This document shows, piece after piece, positions 46,964 to 56,210 of a stretch of 64,000 nt of DNA; within the stretch, counting starts at the first letter, position 1; each line of letters opens with the position of its first letter. Below the pieces are notes generated by a model, which saw nothing but the letters and a program-made list of their open reading frames with translations, was not told where the DNA came from and ran no database searches. The translations under genes and the position numbers were made by a program. Source of the stretch: Chitinophaga pinensis (GTDB lineage Bacteria; Bacteroidota; Bacteroidia; Chitinophagales; Chitinophagaceae); assembly GCF_007896845.1 (NCBI RefSeq), contig NZ_VOHS01000001.1, positions 398,633 to 462,632 of the forward strand. The letters are read 5' to 3'.

Positions 46964-47965
46964 GTGAAAGCAGGTATTATCGGTAGCGGCAGTTGGGCAA
47001 CAGCATTGGCCAAGATTTTAACGGATAATGGTAATCAGATTTCCTGGTGGATCCGGAATGAAGACACAATCCGCTATATGCAGCTGCGTCATCATAACAG
47101 GCATTATCTCACTTCCGTGTATTTTGACACGAACATGGTGAAACTGAGCAGCAACCTTGAAGAGGTAGTAGCGGCAAGTGATGTGCTGGTGCTGGCAGTA
47201 CCTTCTGCTTTTCTGGAGGATGTGATGTTGCAATTGTCACCGGAGGCGCTGAAAGGCAAGAAGGTGGTGAATGCGGTAAAAGGTCTTGTACCGGGAAGCA
47301 ACCTGCTGATCAACGATTATCTGTCAGATATTTTTGACCTTCCGCTGGAGCAGTATTATGCGATTACAGGTCCTTGTCATGCGGAAGAAGTCGCCAATGA
47401 GAAGCTATCTTACCTGACTTTCTCAGGTTTACAGGAGTCATCTGCACAATCTATCGCAGATCTGTTCACTAACAGTTATCTGCAAACGATCGTGAACCGT
47501 GATGTAATAGGCGTGCAATTGGCAGCGGTACTGAAAAATATTTATGCGTTAGGTGCAGGTATTGCGCATGGTCTGGAATATGGCGATAATTTCCTCAGTG
47601 TATATATCACCAATTGTTTCCGGGAGATGCAGTCTTTCCTCGAAGCATATGGAAAAGATCATAGTGAAGCAGGCGCACATAATTATAACGCAAGCGCCTA
47701 TCTGGGTGATCTGCTGGTAACCTGTTATTCTTTGCATAGCCGTAACCGTACTTTCGGCAACATGATCGGTAAAGGATATTCTGTGAAGGCCGCCCAGCTG
47801 GAACTGAATATGATTGCAGAGGGCTACTATGCCAGCAAATGCCTCTTTGAAATGAATATGGAAGTCGGTGCTTATATGCCTGTTGCACAGGCAGTATATA
47901 CCATATTATGGCAAAACTTAAATCCACGTGAAGCCTTCCTTTCCCTTGAAAAAGGATTTATTTAA
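46964..47965 (+). CDS. gpsA: NAD(P)-dependent glycerol-3-phosphate dehydrogenase
   Basis: A 333-residue enzyme that reduces dihydroxyacetone phosphate to sn-glycerol 3-phosphate for phospholipid synthesis. The Rossmann motif KAGIIGSGSWATALAKIL is at the N-terminus; AVKGL, GPCHAEEVANEKLSYLTFSG, catalytic-Lys segment VLKNIYALGAGIAHGLEYGD and SRNRTFG follow in order. Start GTG 46964 is preferred to TTG 46943, since it puts the Rossmann strand at residue 2-4. Single gene. Confidence 0.93.
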   Translation: MKAGIIGSGSWATALAKILTDNGNQISWWIRNEDTIRYMQLRHHNRHYLTSVYFDTNMVKLSSNLEEVVAASDVLVLAVPSAFLEDVMLQLSPEALKGKKVVNAVKGLVPGSNLLINDYLSDIFDLPLEQYYAITGPCHAEEVANEKLSYLTFSGLQESSAQSIADLFTNSYLQTIVNRDVIGVQLAAVLKNIYALGAGIAHGLEYGDNFLSVYITNCFREMQSFLEAYGKDHSEAGAHNYNASAYLGDLLVTCYSLHSRNRTFGNMIGKGYSVKAAQLELNMIAEGYYASKCLFEMNMEVGAYMPVAQAVYTILWQNLNPREAFLSLEKGFI

Positions 47966-48000
47966 CTGATTGTTAACGTCTTGTTAAAATAGCGATAAGA

Positions 48001-48008
48001 TAGGTTTG
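48001..48008 (+). promoter_or_regulatory. Bacteroidota promoter of the first SusC/SusD operon
   Basis: TAGGTTTG (-7) with TTG at 47981-47983, 17 bp upstream (-33). The ATG is 48 bp downstream. Confidence 0.5.
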
Positions 48009-48055
48009 TAACCTTCGCAGCAGAATTCATCAACCACTAAAACTTGTATTCTGCT

Positions 48056-51000
48056 ATGCGCTACACACGTCTATGCCTACAATTCTTATCGTTAGGCGTT
48101 TTCCTTCTTTTATTTTCCGTGAGTGTGATGGCCCAGCAGGCTATCAGCGGGAAAGTAATTTCCGGGGACGACAAGCAGCCATTACCTGGTGCGACCATAC
48201 AGGTAAAAGGTGCATCTAAAAAGACCATTACAGATAATGCCGGCAATTTCAGCATTCAAGCCGGGAACAGTGACATCCTTATTATCAGTAGTATTGGATT
48301 TACCACACAGGAAGTAAGCGCCTCTCAGGCGGCTAATATTGTGCTTCCTACAGATACCCGGGGACTGGGTGAAGTAGTGGTAACCGCATTAGGTATTAAG
48401 AAAGAACGTAAAAAATTAGGTTATTCTCTGCAGGAGGTAAAAGGTGAAGACCTGACCGTAGCAAGAGAGTCTAACGTAGTTAACCAGCTGGCTGGTAAAG
48501 TAGCTGGTGTAACTGTGATTGGTAGTCCATCGGGTGTAGGTGGTTCCGCAAGGGTATCTATCCGTGGTGAAAGATCTGTAGATCTGAACAAGAACCAGCC
48601 ATTATATGTCGTAGACGGGGTGCCTATCAGCAATGCCATCAATGGTGGTTCTGGTAGCAATAACCTGGAAGTGGACTTTGGTAACGGCGCCAGTTTCATC
48701 AACCCTGATGATATTGAGAGCATGAACGTCCTGAAAGGACCTGCTGCTGCTGCATTATATGGTTCCCGCGCAGCGAATGGCGTGGTAATGATCAAAACCA
48801 AATCCGGCCGTAAACAAAAGGGACTGGGTGTAGAAGTAAACAGCAATATCACGCTGGAATCAGCTTTAAAGCTGCCTGAATACCAGAAAACATATGGTCA
48901 GGGTAACGCCAGTGGAGGTGATTTCGCCTTTGTAAACGGTGGTGGCGCTGGTTTATCAGACGGTACAGACGAAGGTTGGGGCCCGGCTTTCCGTGGACAG
49001 CTGTTCCCTCAGTTCAACTCTCCCCGCACTTTGAATGGTCAGGCTATTCCTTATACAGGTGGTGATATGAACGCACCGGCAGGTAGCGTGATCACACCAA
49101 CCACCTGGGAGGCAGACAATGACAATCTGAAGAACTTCTTACAGACTGGCAGAACCTTCACCAATAACGTAGCACTGGTAGGTGCTAATGACAACGGTGA
49201 TTTCCGTCTGAGCTATACTAACCTGAATCAGACCGGTATTGTCCCTAATACTGATCTGAAAAGAAATACAACCAGTTTCTCTGCAGGCTACCACTTCACG
49301 CCAAAGTTCACAGCAAAAGCATTTGTAAGCTATATCAAGAGCGAAAGTGACAACCGTCCTTCCATCAGCTATGGTACTGAGAGCATCATGTACCTGTTTA
49401 ACTGCTGGTTGCCGGCTTCTGTAAGAGTAAGCGATCTGAAACGCCTGTGGCAGCGTGGTCTGGATAACAGACAACAATATAACTGGAACTACAACTATCA
49501 TGACAACCCATACATGACTGTGTATCAGAATACAAATGGTCAGTATTATGATCGTCTGATTGGTAATGTTGTTTTAAGATATGATCTCGCCAGCTGGTTG
49601 AACCTGCAGGTGCGTACAGCAACTGACTGGAGCAATGAGCGTCGCGAATATCGCAGAGCTTTCAGTACACAGCGTTTCCCTTATGGTGAGTACCGTGAAG
49701 TGAACATTGTGAATGAAGAGCGTAACACTGACTTCCTGTTTGCAGCTGACAAAGAGATCAATTCCAATTTCTCTTTCAATGCTACTCTGGGTGGTAACCA
49801 GATGCGTCAGACTTCCCGCTTCAATGAAAATATTGCCGGTCAGCTGAACATTCCTGATGTATACCGCCTGACAAACTCCCGTATTGCACTGGTATCTAAT
49901 CAGAATAACGTAGGTAAGCGTATCAACAGCTTCTACGGATCAGCAGGTATTTCTTATAAAAATAAGCTGTTCCTTGATTTCACGGGTCGTAACGACTGGA
50001 GTAGTGCACTGACATTACCGGAAGACCTGAAAGCTTTCGGTCAGGAACAGAATTCCTATTTCTATTCTTCAGTAGCATTGAGCGCTATTATCAGCGATAT
50101 GGTTAAACTGCCTGATGTGATCAGCTTTGCGAAGCTGAGAGGTAGTTTTGCACAGGTAGGTAATGACACTGATCCGTTTGCATTTACACAGACTTTCAAT
50201 CGTAGCGAGCCTTTTGGTGCTTCGCAGATCTATGGTGAGACCAGCCGTTTATCTAACCTGAATCTGAAACCAGAGATCAGCAATGCCTTTGAATTTGGTG
50301 CTGATATCCGTTTCTGGCAGAACAGGGTAGGATTGGACCTGACTTATTATCAGAGTAATACAAAGAACCAGATCCTGAACATTCCATTATCTAATACCAG
50401 CGGTTATGAGAGCCGTGTGATCAATGCGGGTTCTATCCGTAACCATGGATTTGAGGTGATGTTGAATGTGACTCCAATCAAAACTAAATCCTTCAACTGG
50501 GATGCTTACGTGAACTTCTCTGCTAACCGCAGTAAAGTACTGGAGCTGACTGACGGTCTGACCAACTATGTAATGGCTGACAGAAGCGTATCAGTAGAAG
50601 CGAGAGTAGGAGAGCGTATGGGAGACCTGTATGGTATTGGTTTCGCACGTGTGCAGAATACGGATGCGAATGCTCCTTATTATGATGCAAGTGGCCAGTA
50701 TACCGGTCAGATGGTATTTGCGGCAAATGGTCGTCCGGTAGCTACTACCGAAAGGATCAGACTGGGTAACTACAATCCGGATTGGCTGATGGGTATTGGC
50801 AATACATTTACTTATAAAGGAGTACGTCTGAGCTGTCTGTTTGATGTGCGTCATGGAGGTAAACTTTATTCTCTGACCCAGACGGTAGGTCGTGAAGGCG
50901 GTATCATTAAAGAAACGCTGGAAGGACGTGCAGACGGTTATGATATGAGCAAAGCCGGTAATGGTGTGATCGGAACAGGTGTGGTGCAGGCAGCAGATGG

Positions 51001-51337
51001 TAAGTTCAGTACTAACACTACCAAAGTAGCGGTACGCGAGTGGCACAGTGCCTGGACCGGTGGTCGTAACATTGCCGAAGGTGTAATGTATGATGCATCA
51101 TTTGTAAAACTGCGTGAACTGCAGATTGGTTATTCTTTCCCCGGATCATTTAAAAAAGGTGTGATTAAGGGTATGAACGTATCACTGGTAGGTCGTAACC
51201 TCTTCCTGTGGGATAATGTACCACACGTAGATCCTGAGGTGATGTCTTATTCCGGAGGTACAGCCCTGCCTGGTATTGAGTATATGAGCTTGCCAAGCAG
51301 CCGTAGCTACGGTGTGAACCTGAGTTTTAAATTATGA
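48056..51337 (+). CDS. SusC/RagA family TonB-dependent outer membrane receptor
   Basis: A 1093-residue receptor. The signal peptide ends VSVMAQQ, a CarboxypepD-regulatory domain spans about 25-105 (ISGKVISGDDKQPLPGATIQ), the plug about 115-250 (GLGEVVVTALGIKKERK, with VDGVPISNAINGG and LKGPAAAALYGSRAANG), and the 22-strand barrel makes up the rest, ending with an aromatic strand YGVNLSFKL. It imports a glycan or other large ligand with the SusD partner, whose gene overlaps its stop codon. No sigma/anti-sigma pair is adjacent and it lacks an STN domain. ATG 48056 is chosen over TTG 48044. Confidence 0.94.
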   Translation: MRYTRLCLQFLSLGVFLLLFSVSVMAQQAISGKVISGDDKQPLPGATIQVKGASKKTITDNAGNFSIQAGNSDILIISSIGFTTQEVSASQAANIVLPTDTRGLGEVVVTALGIKKERKKLGYSLQEVKGEDLTVARESNVVNQLAGKVAGVTVIGSPSGVGGSARVSIRGERSVDLNKNQPLYVVDGVPISNAINGGSGSNNLEVDFGNGASFINPDDIESMNVLKGPAAAALYGSRAANGVVMIKTKSGRKQKGLGVEVNSNITLESALKLPEYQKTYGQGNASGGDFAFVNGGGAGLSDGTDEGWGPAFRGQLFPQFNSPRTLNGQAIPYTGGDMNAPAGSVITPTTWEADNDNLKNFLQTGRTFTNNVALVGANDNGDFRLSYTNLNQTGIVPNTDLKRNTTSFSAGYHFTPKFTAKAFVSYIKSESDNRPSISYGTESIMYLFNCWLPASVRVSDLKRLWQRGLDNRQQYNWNYNYHDNPYMTVYQNTNGQYYDRLIGNVVLRYDLASWLNLQVRTATDWSNERREYRRAFSTQRFPYGEYREVNIVNEERNTDFLFAADKEINSNFSFNATLGGNQMRQTSRFNENIAGQLNIPDVYRLTNSRIALVSNQNNVGKRINSFYGSAGISYKNKLFLDFTGRNDWSSALTLPEDLKAFGQEQNSYFYSSVALSAIISDMVKLPDVISFAKLRGSFAQVGNDTDPFAFTQTFNRSEPFGASQIYGETSRLSNLNLKPEISNAFEFGADIRFWQNRVGLDLTYYQSNTKNQILNIPLSNTSGYESRVINAGSIRNHGFEVMLNVTPIKTKSFNWDAYVNFSANRSKVLELTDGLTNYVMADRSVSVEARVGERMGDLYGIGFARVQNTDANAPYYDASGQYTGQMVFAANGRPVATTERIRLGNYNPDWLMGIGNTFTYKGVRLSCLFDVRHGGKLYSLTQTVGREGGIIKETLEGRADGYDMSKAGNGVIGTGVVQAADGKFSTNTTKVAVREWHSAWTGGRNIAEGVMYDASFVKLRELQIGYSFPGSFKKGVIKGMNVSLVGRNLFLWDNVPHVDPEVMSYSGGTALPGIEYMSLPSSRSYGVNLSFKL

Positions 51338-51357
51338 TCACCTTTAAACAAGCAATC

Positions 51358-52872
51358 ATGAAATTCTTAAAGATATTTTTACTGGCCGGCCTTTTATCAT
51401 CCTGTACACACGACTTTAGTGACACTAACACTAATGACAATAACCCCACCAATGTGACACCTGATCTGCTGTTAAGCGGGGTGATCAAAAATATGATGAG
51501 TAATCAGGTGAATACTGCCTGGGGGATCGGTAACATCGTTGCACAGCATCACGCCAAGATACAGTTCGTAAATGAGGACCGTTATCTGTGGGGTGAGCAG
51601 AATGGTGTATGGGACGATGTTTACAATAACTATCGTAATCTTCAGAACATCTTCACTGCTGTAGGAGGAGATTCTACGAATCCTTATCTGGGTGTATCAC
51701 TGGTGTTGAAGTCATGGATGTTTGCGCTGGCGACAGATACTTATGGTGATGTACCTTATTCAGAAGCCGGCAGGGCCAAATTGGAAGGTAAATATCAGCC
51801 GAAGTATGATGATCAGGAGTCCATCTATGCGGGTATTCTGGCTGATCTGAAGAAAGCGAACAGCTATCTGGCGAAGAGCGGAACTACTTTGGATGGCGAC
51901 ATCCTGTATGGTGGTGGTGCAAATGCAATCCTGAAATGGCGTAAACTGGCCAATTCCCTGAGACTGCGTTATCTGTTACGTTTATCTAAGAGAAAAGATG
52001 TGAACGCGGAAATGGCAGAGATCCTGTCTGATCCGTCTACTTATCCGGTATTTACAGATAACGCGGACAATGCTGAGCTGAAGTATTTGTCAGCTGCTCC
52101 TAACCAGTGGCCTTTGTACGATGCCCGTGTAGGTTCATTTGATGAGTTCAGAGTAAGTAAAACATTGGTTGACCGTCTGACTACCTTAAACGATCCTCGT
52201 CTGAAGGTGTTTGGTCGTCCCAGCCAGAGGTCGGTAACTGCCAATGCTCCAAAGATCGAAGGTATTCCGAATGGTCTGAGCGATGTAAATGCGCTGGCTT
52301 ATAACGGCGGTGTACAGGGTGTATCCAGAGTAGGTTATACTTTTGCATGTCTTGTATGTAATGACATCGGACAAGCGGCACCAGATCCGTCAGCGCCAAG
52401 AGCCTTAATCATGACCTATGCCGAATTACAGTTTACATTGGCAGAGGCGAGAGAGCGTAATATGATTACTGTCGGTGATGCGACTACTTATTACAATAAT
52501 GGTATTACTGCTAACTTCAACTACTGGAAGAGCATTGTACCGTCTCAATACGGTATTGATGTGACGATGCCGCCTAACTATCTGACTCAGGCGACAGTTG
52601 CTTATACTGGTACTCAGGCAGAGAAATTGGCGAAGATCGCTTTACAGAAGTGGGTAGCTTATTACTTCAACGGATTGGAAGCATGGTTTGACTGGAGACG
52701 TACCGGTATGCCTGAGATTGTGCCAGGTCCATCGAACCTGAACAACAATCAGGTGCCTGTAAGATTTATTTATCCTCAGAAAGAGCAATCACTGAATGGC
52801 GGCAATCGTGGAGATGCTGTTAAACGCCAGGGAGCTGATAACCTGAATACGCGTATGTGGATTGCTAAATAA
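51358..52872 (+). CDS. SusD/RagB family nutrient-binding lipoprotein
   Basis: A 504-residue outer-surface lipoprotein. The signal MKFLKIFLLAGLLSS ends at lipidated Cys16, and the helical TPR-like SusD fold follows (ANAILKWRKLANSLRLRYLL; YAELQFTLAEARERN). The sequence resembles the SusD-like-2 group: QKWVAYYFNGLEAWFDWRRT near the C-terminus. It caps the SusC channel and binds ligand. An upstream ATG at 51334 overlaps the susC stop (ATGA), so translation is coupled whichever start is used; ATG 51358 gives the neater signal. A terminator follows. Confidence 0.92.
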   Translation: MKFLKIFLLAGLLSSCTHDFSDTNTNDNNPTNVTPDLLLSGVIKNMMSNQVNTAWGIGNIVAQHHAKIQFVNEDRYLWGEQNGVWDDVYNNYRNLQNIFTAVGGDSTNPYLGVSLVLKSWMFALATDTYGDVPYSEAGRAKLEGKYQPKYDDQESIYAGILADLKKANSYLAKSGTTLDGDILYGGGANAILKWRKLANSLRLRYLLRLSKRKDVNAEMAEILSDPSTYPVFTDNADNAELKYLSAAPNQWPLYDARVGSFDEFRVSKTLVDRLTTLNDPRLKVFGRPSQRSVTANAPKIEGIPNGLSDVNALAYNGGVQGVSRVGYTFACLVCNDIGQAAPDPSAPRALIMTYAELQFTLAEARERNMITVGDATTYYNNGITANFNYWKSIVPSQYGIDVTMPPNYLTQATVAYTGTQAEKLAKIALQKWVAYYFNGLEAWFDWRRTGMPEIVPGPSNLNNNQVPVRFIYPQKEQSLNGGNRGDAVKRQGADNLNTRMWIAK

Positions 52873-52893
52873 CAGTAACTGCTTTTTGCATTG

Positions 52894-52934
52894 TCCGGCC
52901 ATTTCTGCAAAGGGATGGCCGGATTTTTATTTTG
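52894..52934 (+). terminator. Rho-independent terminator after the SusC/SusD operon
   Basis: TCCGGCCAT and ATGGCCGGA form a 9-bp perfect stem, followed by TTTTTATTTT. Confidence 0.85.
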
Positions 52935-53283
52935 TGAACTTCCAGGCCCACCATATCAATACGAACTGGAAGGGAAGCCGCAGGAGTGCCAGCCATAACA
53001 TGGGATGTCTGGTTGCGTAGTAATTGATAGCCATCTGGATATTAGCGGGAAATACGGCCAGGAGGAGGCCAATGATGATCCATGCGCCTATATTCCGCGA
53101 AGCGGCAGGCAGGAGTAGTAATCCCCCTGCCACTTCCACACCGCCGCTAATGTATACGAGTTCGGTCTGGAAGGGCAGCCAGGGAGGCATGATGCCTATA
53201 TAAATTTCCGGATTGACGAAGTGATTGATACCGGCGGCCACATAAATGGCTGCCATAATATATAAGGAAACCCTACTGCGCAT
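52927..53283 (-). CDS. DoxX family membrane protein
   Basis: A 118-residue four-helix membrane protein (VSLYIMAAIYVAAGINHFVN; GGVEVAGGLLLLPAASRNIG; IIIGLLLAVFPANIQMAINY). The N-terminal AGINHFVNPEIY and the GG-VE helix are typical of small DoxX/DoxD-like proteins; substrate unknown, sometimes tied to quinone or thiol redox. It ends inside the terminator of the convergent susD unit. Confidence 0.82.
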   Translation of the reverse strand: MRSRVSLYIMAAIYVAAGINHFVNPEIYIGIMPPWLPFQTELVYISGGVEVAGGLLLLPAASRNIGAWIIIGLLLAVFPANIQMAINYYATRHPMLWLALLRLPFQFVLIWWAWKFTK

Positions 53284-53313
53284 ATCATATAAACGCGAAT
53301 TTCCCCGAGTAGT

Positions 53314-54624
53314 TTATTTCGCTACGTCAATGTTTACTTTCTTATTCTTGATCTTTTCGTTTTTGATCAGGGAGAGAGTGTGTGCAGCCCTGCTTTTCCT
53401 TACAGCGACGAAAGAGAAGAAGTCTTTTACTTCGATCAGACCTACATCTTCTTTTTTCAGTTGTCCTTTATTGGTCAGGAAGCCCACAATGTCAACCTTA
53501 TTGACTTTATCTTTCTTGCCAGCGCTGATGTAGAAGGTCGTCCATTTCGGTTTTTCCGGCAGTTCATATTTATCCGCGAGGGTAATGAGTTCCGGATTTT
53601 CTTCTACATAGGAAGGCATTTTCTCGTCTGGACCTATGATCAGGATAGCGGTACCACTGGCGTCCATTCTGGCGGTACGACCGTTACGGTGTGTGTAGGT
53701 ATCGGCAGTATGTGGGAGGTGGTAGTGAACGATATATCTGATATTAGGGATGTCCAGTCCGCGGGCGGCAAGGTCGGTAGTCACCAGTATATTGCTGGTA
53801 CCGTTTCTGAACTTGCACAGTGCAGCATCTCTGTCGCGTTGTTCCATGGCGCCATGGTAGAAGACGCTGGTGAGTCCGCTATCTTTCAGGAAGGAGTTGG
53901 TACGTTCTACGGCTTCGCGATGGTTGCAGAAGATGATGGTAGAGCGGTTACCGAGGAAACATACCAATCTGAAGAGGGTGTCAAGTTTATCTTTATCCTC
54001 GCTTTCCACGTATTTTATAGCCAGTGCTTCTGATTTTTCTTCTGTGAGGAAGTTCAGTCTTACTGGTTCTTCGATGCCGACAAAGTCGGGTATATCCACA
54101 GCTTCGGTAGCGGAGGTCAGGATTCTCTTTTTCAGTCCTGGCAGGGATTCGATGATAAATTCTATTTCGTCCTGAAAGCCCAGTTCGAGGGATTTATCAA
54201 ATTCATCGAGTACCAGTGTCTTTATACCAGCTGGTTTAATATTTTCTCTGCGGATGTGGTCGCCGAGTCTTCCGGGGGTACCGATGATCAGGGCAGGCGC
54301 TTCCAGCAGGTTATTTTCTTCCGTTTCACGGAGGTGTCCGCCGTAACAGCAGGTCACTTTAAATCCTGTGGTCATTGTTTTCCAGACCTTTTCGATCTGC
54401 ATGGCCAGTTCGCGGGAGGGCGCTATGACTAAAGCCTGGGTACCAGGCGTGTTTTTGTCTAATTGTTCCAGTATAGGTATCAGGAAGCCAAGGGTCTTAC
54501 CTGAACCGGTATTGGAGAGAAGAATGACATTGTCAGCCTTTTGATTGGCATCAATGGAAGCGATCTGCATCTCATTGAGTGCGTCGATTTTAAAGGCGTT
54601 GAGTATGGAGGCGTATTTTTGCAT
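53314..54624 (-). CDS. DEAD-box RNA helicase, DbpA-like
   Basis: A 436-residue helicase with all motifs: SNTGSGKTLGF (I), APSRELAMQ (Ia), GTPGR (Ib), VLDEFDKSLE (II, DEFD), SAT (III), TTDLAARGLDIPN (V) and HRNGRTARM (VI). The last 75 residues resemble the DbpA RNA-binding domain (FYISAGKKDKVNKVDIVGFL, then IEVKDFFSFVAV), which recognises a 23S rRNA hairpin during 50S assembly. Met 54624 is chosen because a -7 element lies at 54630-54637, inside the longer frame that begins at 54648. Confidence 0.9.
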   Translation of the reverse strand: MQKYASILNAFKIDALNEMQIASIDANQKADNVILLSNTGSGKTLGFLIPILEQLDKNTPGTQALVIAPSRELAMQIEKVWKTMTTGFKVTCCYGGHLRETEENNLLEAPALIIGTPGRLGDHIRRENIKPAGIKTLVLDEFDKSLELGFQDEIEFIIESLPGLKKRILTSATEAVDIPDFVGIEEPVRLNFLTEEKSEALAIKYVESEDKDKLDTLFRLVCFLGNRSTIIFCNHREAVERTNSFLKDSGLTSVFYHGAMEQRDRDAALCKFRNGTSNILVTTDLAARGLDIPNIRYIVHYHLPHTADTYTHRNGRTARMDASGTAILIIGPDEKMPSYVEENPELITLADKYELPEKPKWTTFYISAGKKDKVNKVDIVGFLTNKGQLKKEDVGLIEVKDFFSFVAVRKSRAAHTLSLIKNEKIKNKKVNIDVAK

Positions 54625-54629
54625 CGTGG

Positions 54630-54637
54630 CAAAAGTA
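54630..54637 (-). promoter_or_regulatory. Bacteroidota -7 element abutting the helicase start codon
   Basis: TACTTTTG on the minus strand matches TAnnTTTG, 5 nt before ATG 54624. The mRNA would be nearly leaderless. Confidence 0.4.
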
Positions 54638-54648
54638 CGGATTTCCAT

Positions 54649-56138
54649 TTACAAGGGCTGGAGGGCGGTATCATCGAGGACTTCTTCCGGAGCGGGAGGG
54701 GCAGGAGAGCCGTCTGCACGCAGGAAGAAATCGACGAGGGGGAGTACGAAAGCGAAAGTTACTGCCATATTGAAAAGCTGGTATCGGAGAACGATGGGGG
54801 AGGCGAACACGCTGAAGAAAAGATTCGCGGCCCAGAAGAGGAGGGTGATAAGCAGGGCAGAGCGGAATTGAGAGGGGAAGTAGAGGTGCCATTTTCTTGT
54901 AAAGAAGAGAATGCAGCCACTAAGAAACAAAATGGTTACGCAAACAATTAGGAAGGAATAATAGTCGAATAGACCGATCTTCTTTTTGTTGAGGTGATTA
55001 AAAACCTTGTTATCCTTATATCTAAACCATTTTACGGCTTCAGATTGTATCGTTTGATCTCCCTGATTATAGATTGAGAGAAATTCTGGTCGGGGAAAGA
55101 AGTATTGTTTTGTATTTGGCAGAAGGTAGTAACTAAAAAATGCCTTAGGGTGTTGCATGGCCAGATATGCTCCATAGTCTTTATATAATGGGCTGACTGC
55201 AGGCATTCTCCTGACTCCTGTGGGCGTAACAATACGCGAATACTTTTGCAGAGGTGCATTATCATTCCATAAATAGTATGCGTTAAGCGTTTTTTCTTTT
55301 TTTCTCCTTCGTCAATTGCCAGTCTCAGAGAGTCAAAATACGTATTCACTATTGTATGTAGTGCAGAAAATTTATCTGGTACCGGATTTCTTTCAGTAAC
55401 GTGTTCATAAGCGATGAGTGCATTGCTGGCCATCTGCCATCCTCCAAAAACAGAAAATTGCCGGGTGCCGAAAAGTCGTTTGTTTTCATTGGCAGTATAC
55501 ATCGCAAAAGTCGCAAGTGTTAATATAATGGCTACTAAGCTAAAAGATTTTCTACCAGATGGCATTTTTGTCAGCAGTATTACGATGATGCTGATAACCG
55601 GATAAAAGAGTGCGTTATATCTTACGGCGAAGGCAAAAAGTAGAATAATTGCGTGTGAGATAATCAGTAAGGGAGAATAGTTCTTTATCAGGCGAAATAG
55701 TTGAGCCATCCACACCAGACTCAAGCTTGTAAAAAAGAGGTCACTTGAAATATAATTGCTGATGAATATAAATGCCGGATTCAGGAATAGGAATATAAAG
55801 ACGCCTATTTTAACCCATCTGCTGTATCTGGCGATAGTAATAAATGTAAAGAAAAAGTAGAGGGCAGAGGCAATATAGATGGCATATTGAACCAGAATTA
55901 ATGTGGTGTCGTTGTGTGTAAAAAAACCTACCAAACTTATAAGTTTGGGATATCCAACAGGCCAGATGTTGGCATTCATATTTTTCAATGCACTGCGGAG
56001 GTAGTTGTATGAGTCGGGCAGAAAATTTGGGAATGGATACAGGTATTTAAAAATAATAAATTGTATCAGTGCAATTATAATAGCGGCATATGTATAAGCG
56101 CGATTGGGATTATGCTTTGGCAAGGTTTGAGGTTCCAT
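54649..56138 (-). pseudogene. Polytopic membrane protein, glycosyltransferase-39/PMT-like, one-base frameshift
   Basis: A protein of about 496 residues when repaired: 7-9 predicted helices in the N-terminal part (AAIIIALIQFIIFKYLYPFP; ISSDLFFTSLSLVWMAQLFR), a soluble stretch, then further helices near the C-terminus. The layout resembles dolichol/undecaprenyl-linked glycosyltransferases of the GT39/PMT or ArnT type, but no catalytic motif is certain. The frame breaks in an A run (T run 55290-55295 on the plus strand): GEKKKK continues as LNAYYLWNDNAPLQKYSRI when one base is added. Base use is AT-richer than the neighbours. Confidence 0.6.
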
Positions 56139-56210
56139 AGTACTATATTAACTATATGGGAATATAGTTAGCAGTTGCCAACCAATAATTAGGAGGAAGG
56201 GAATATTATT

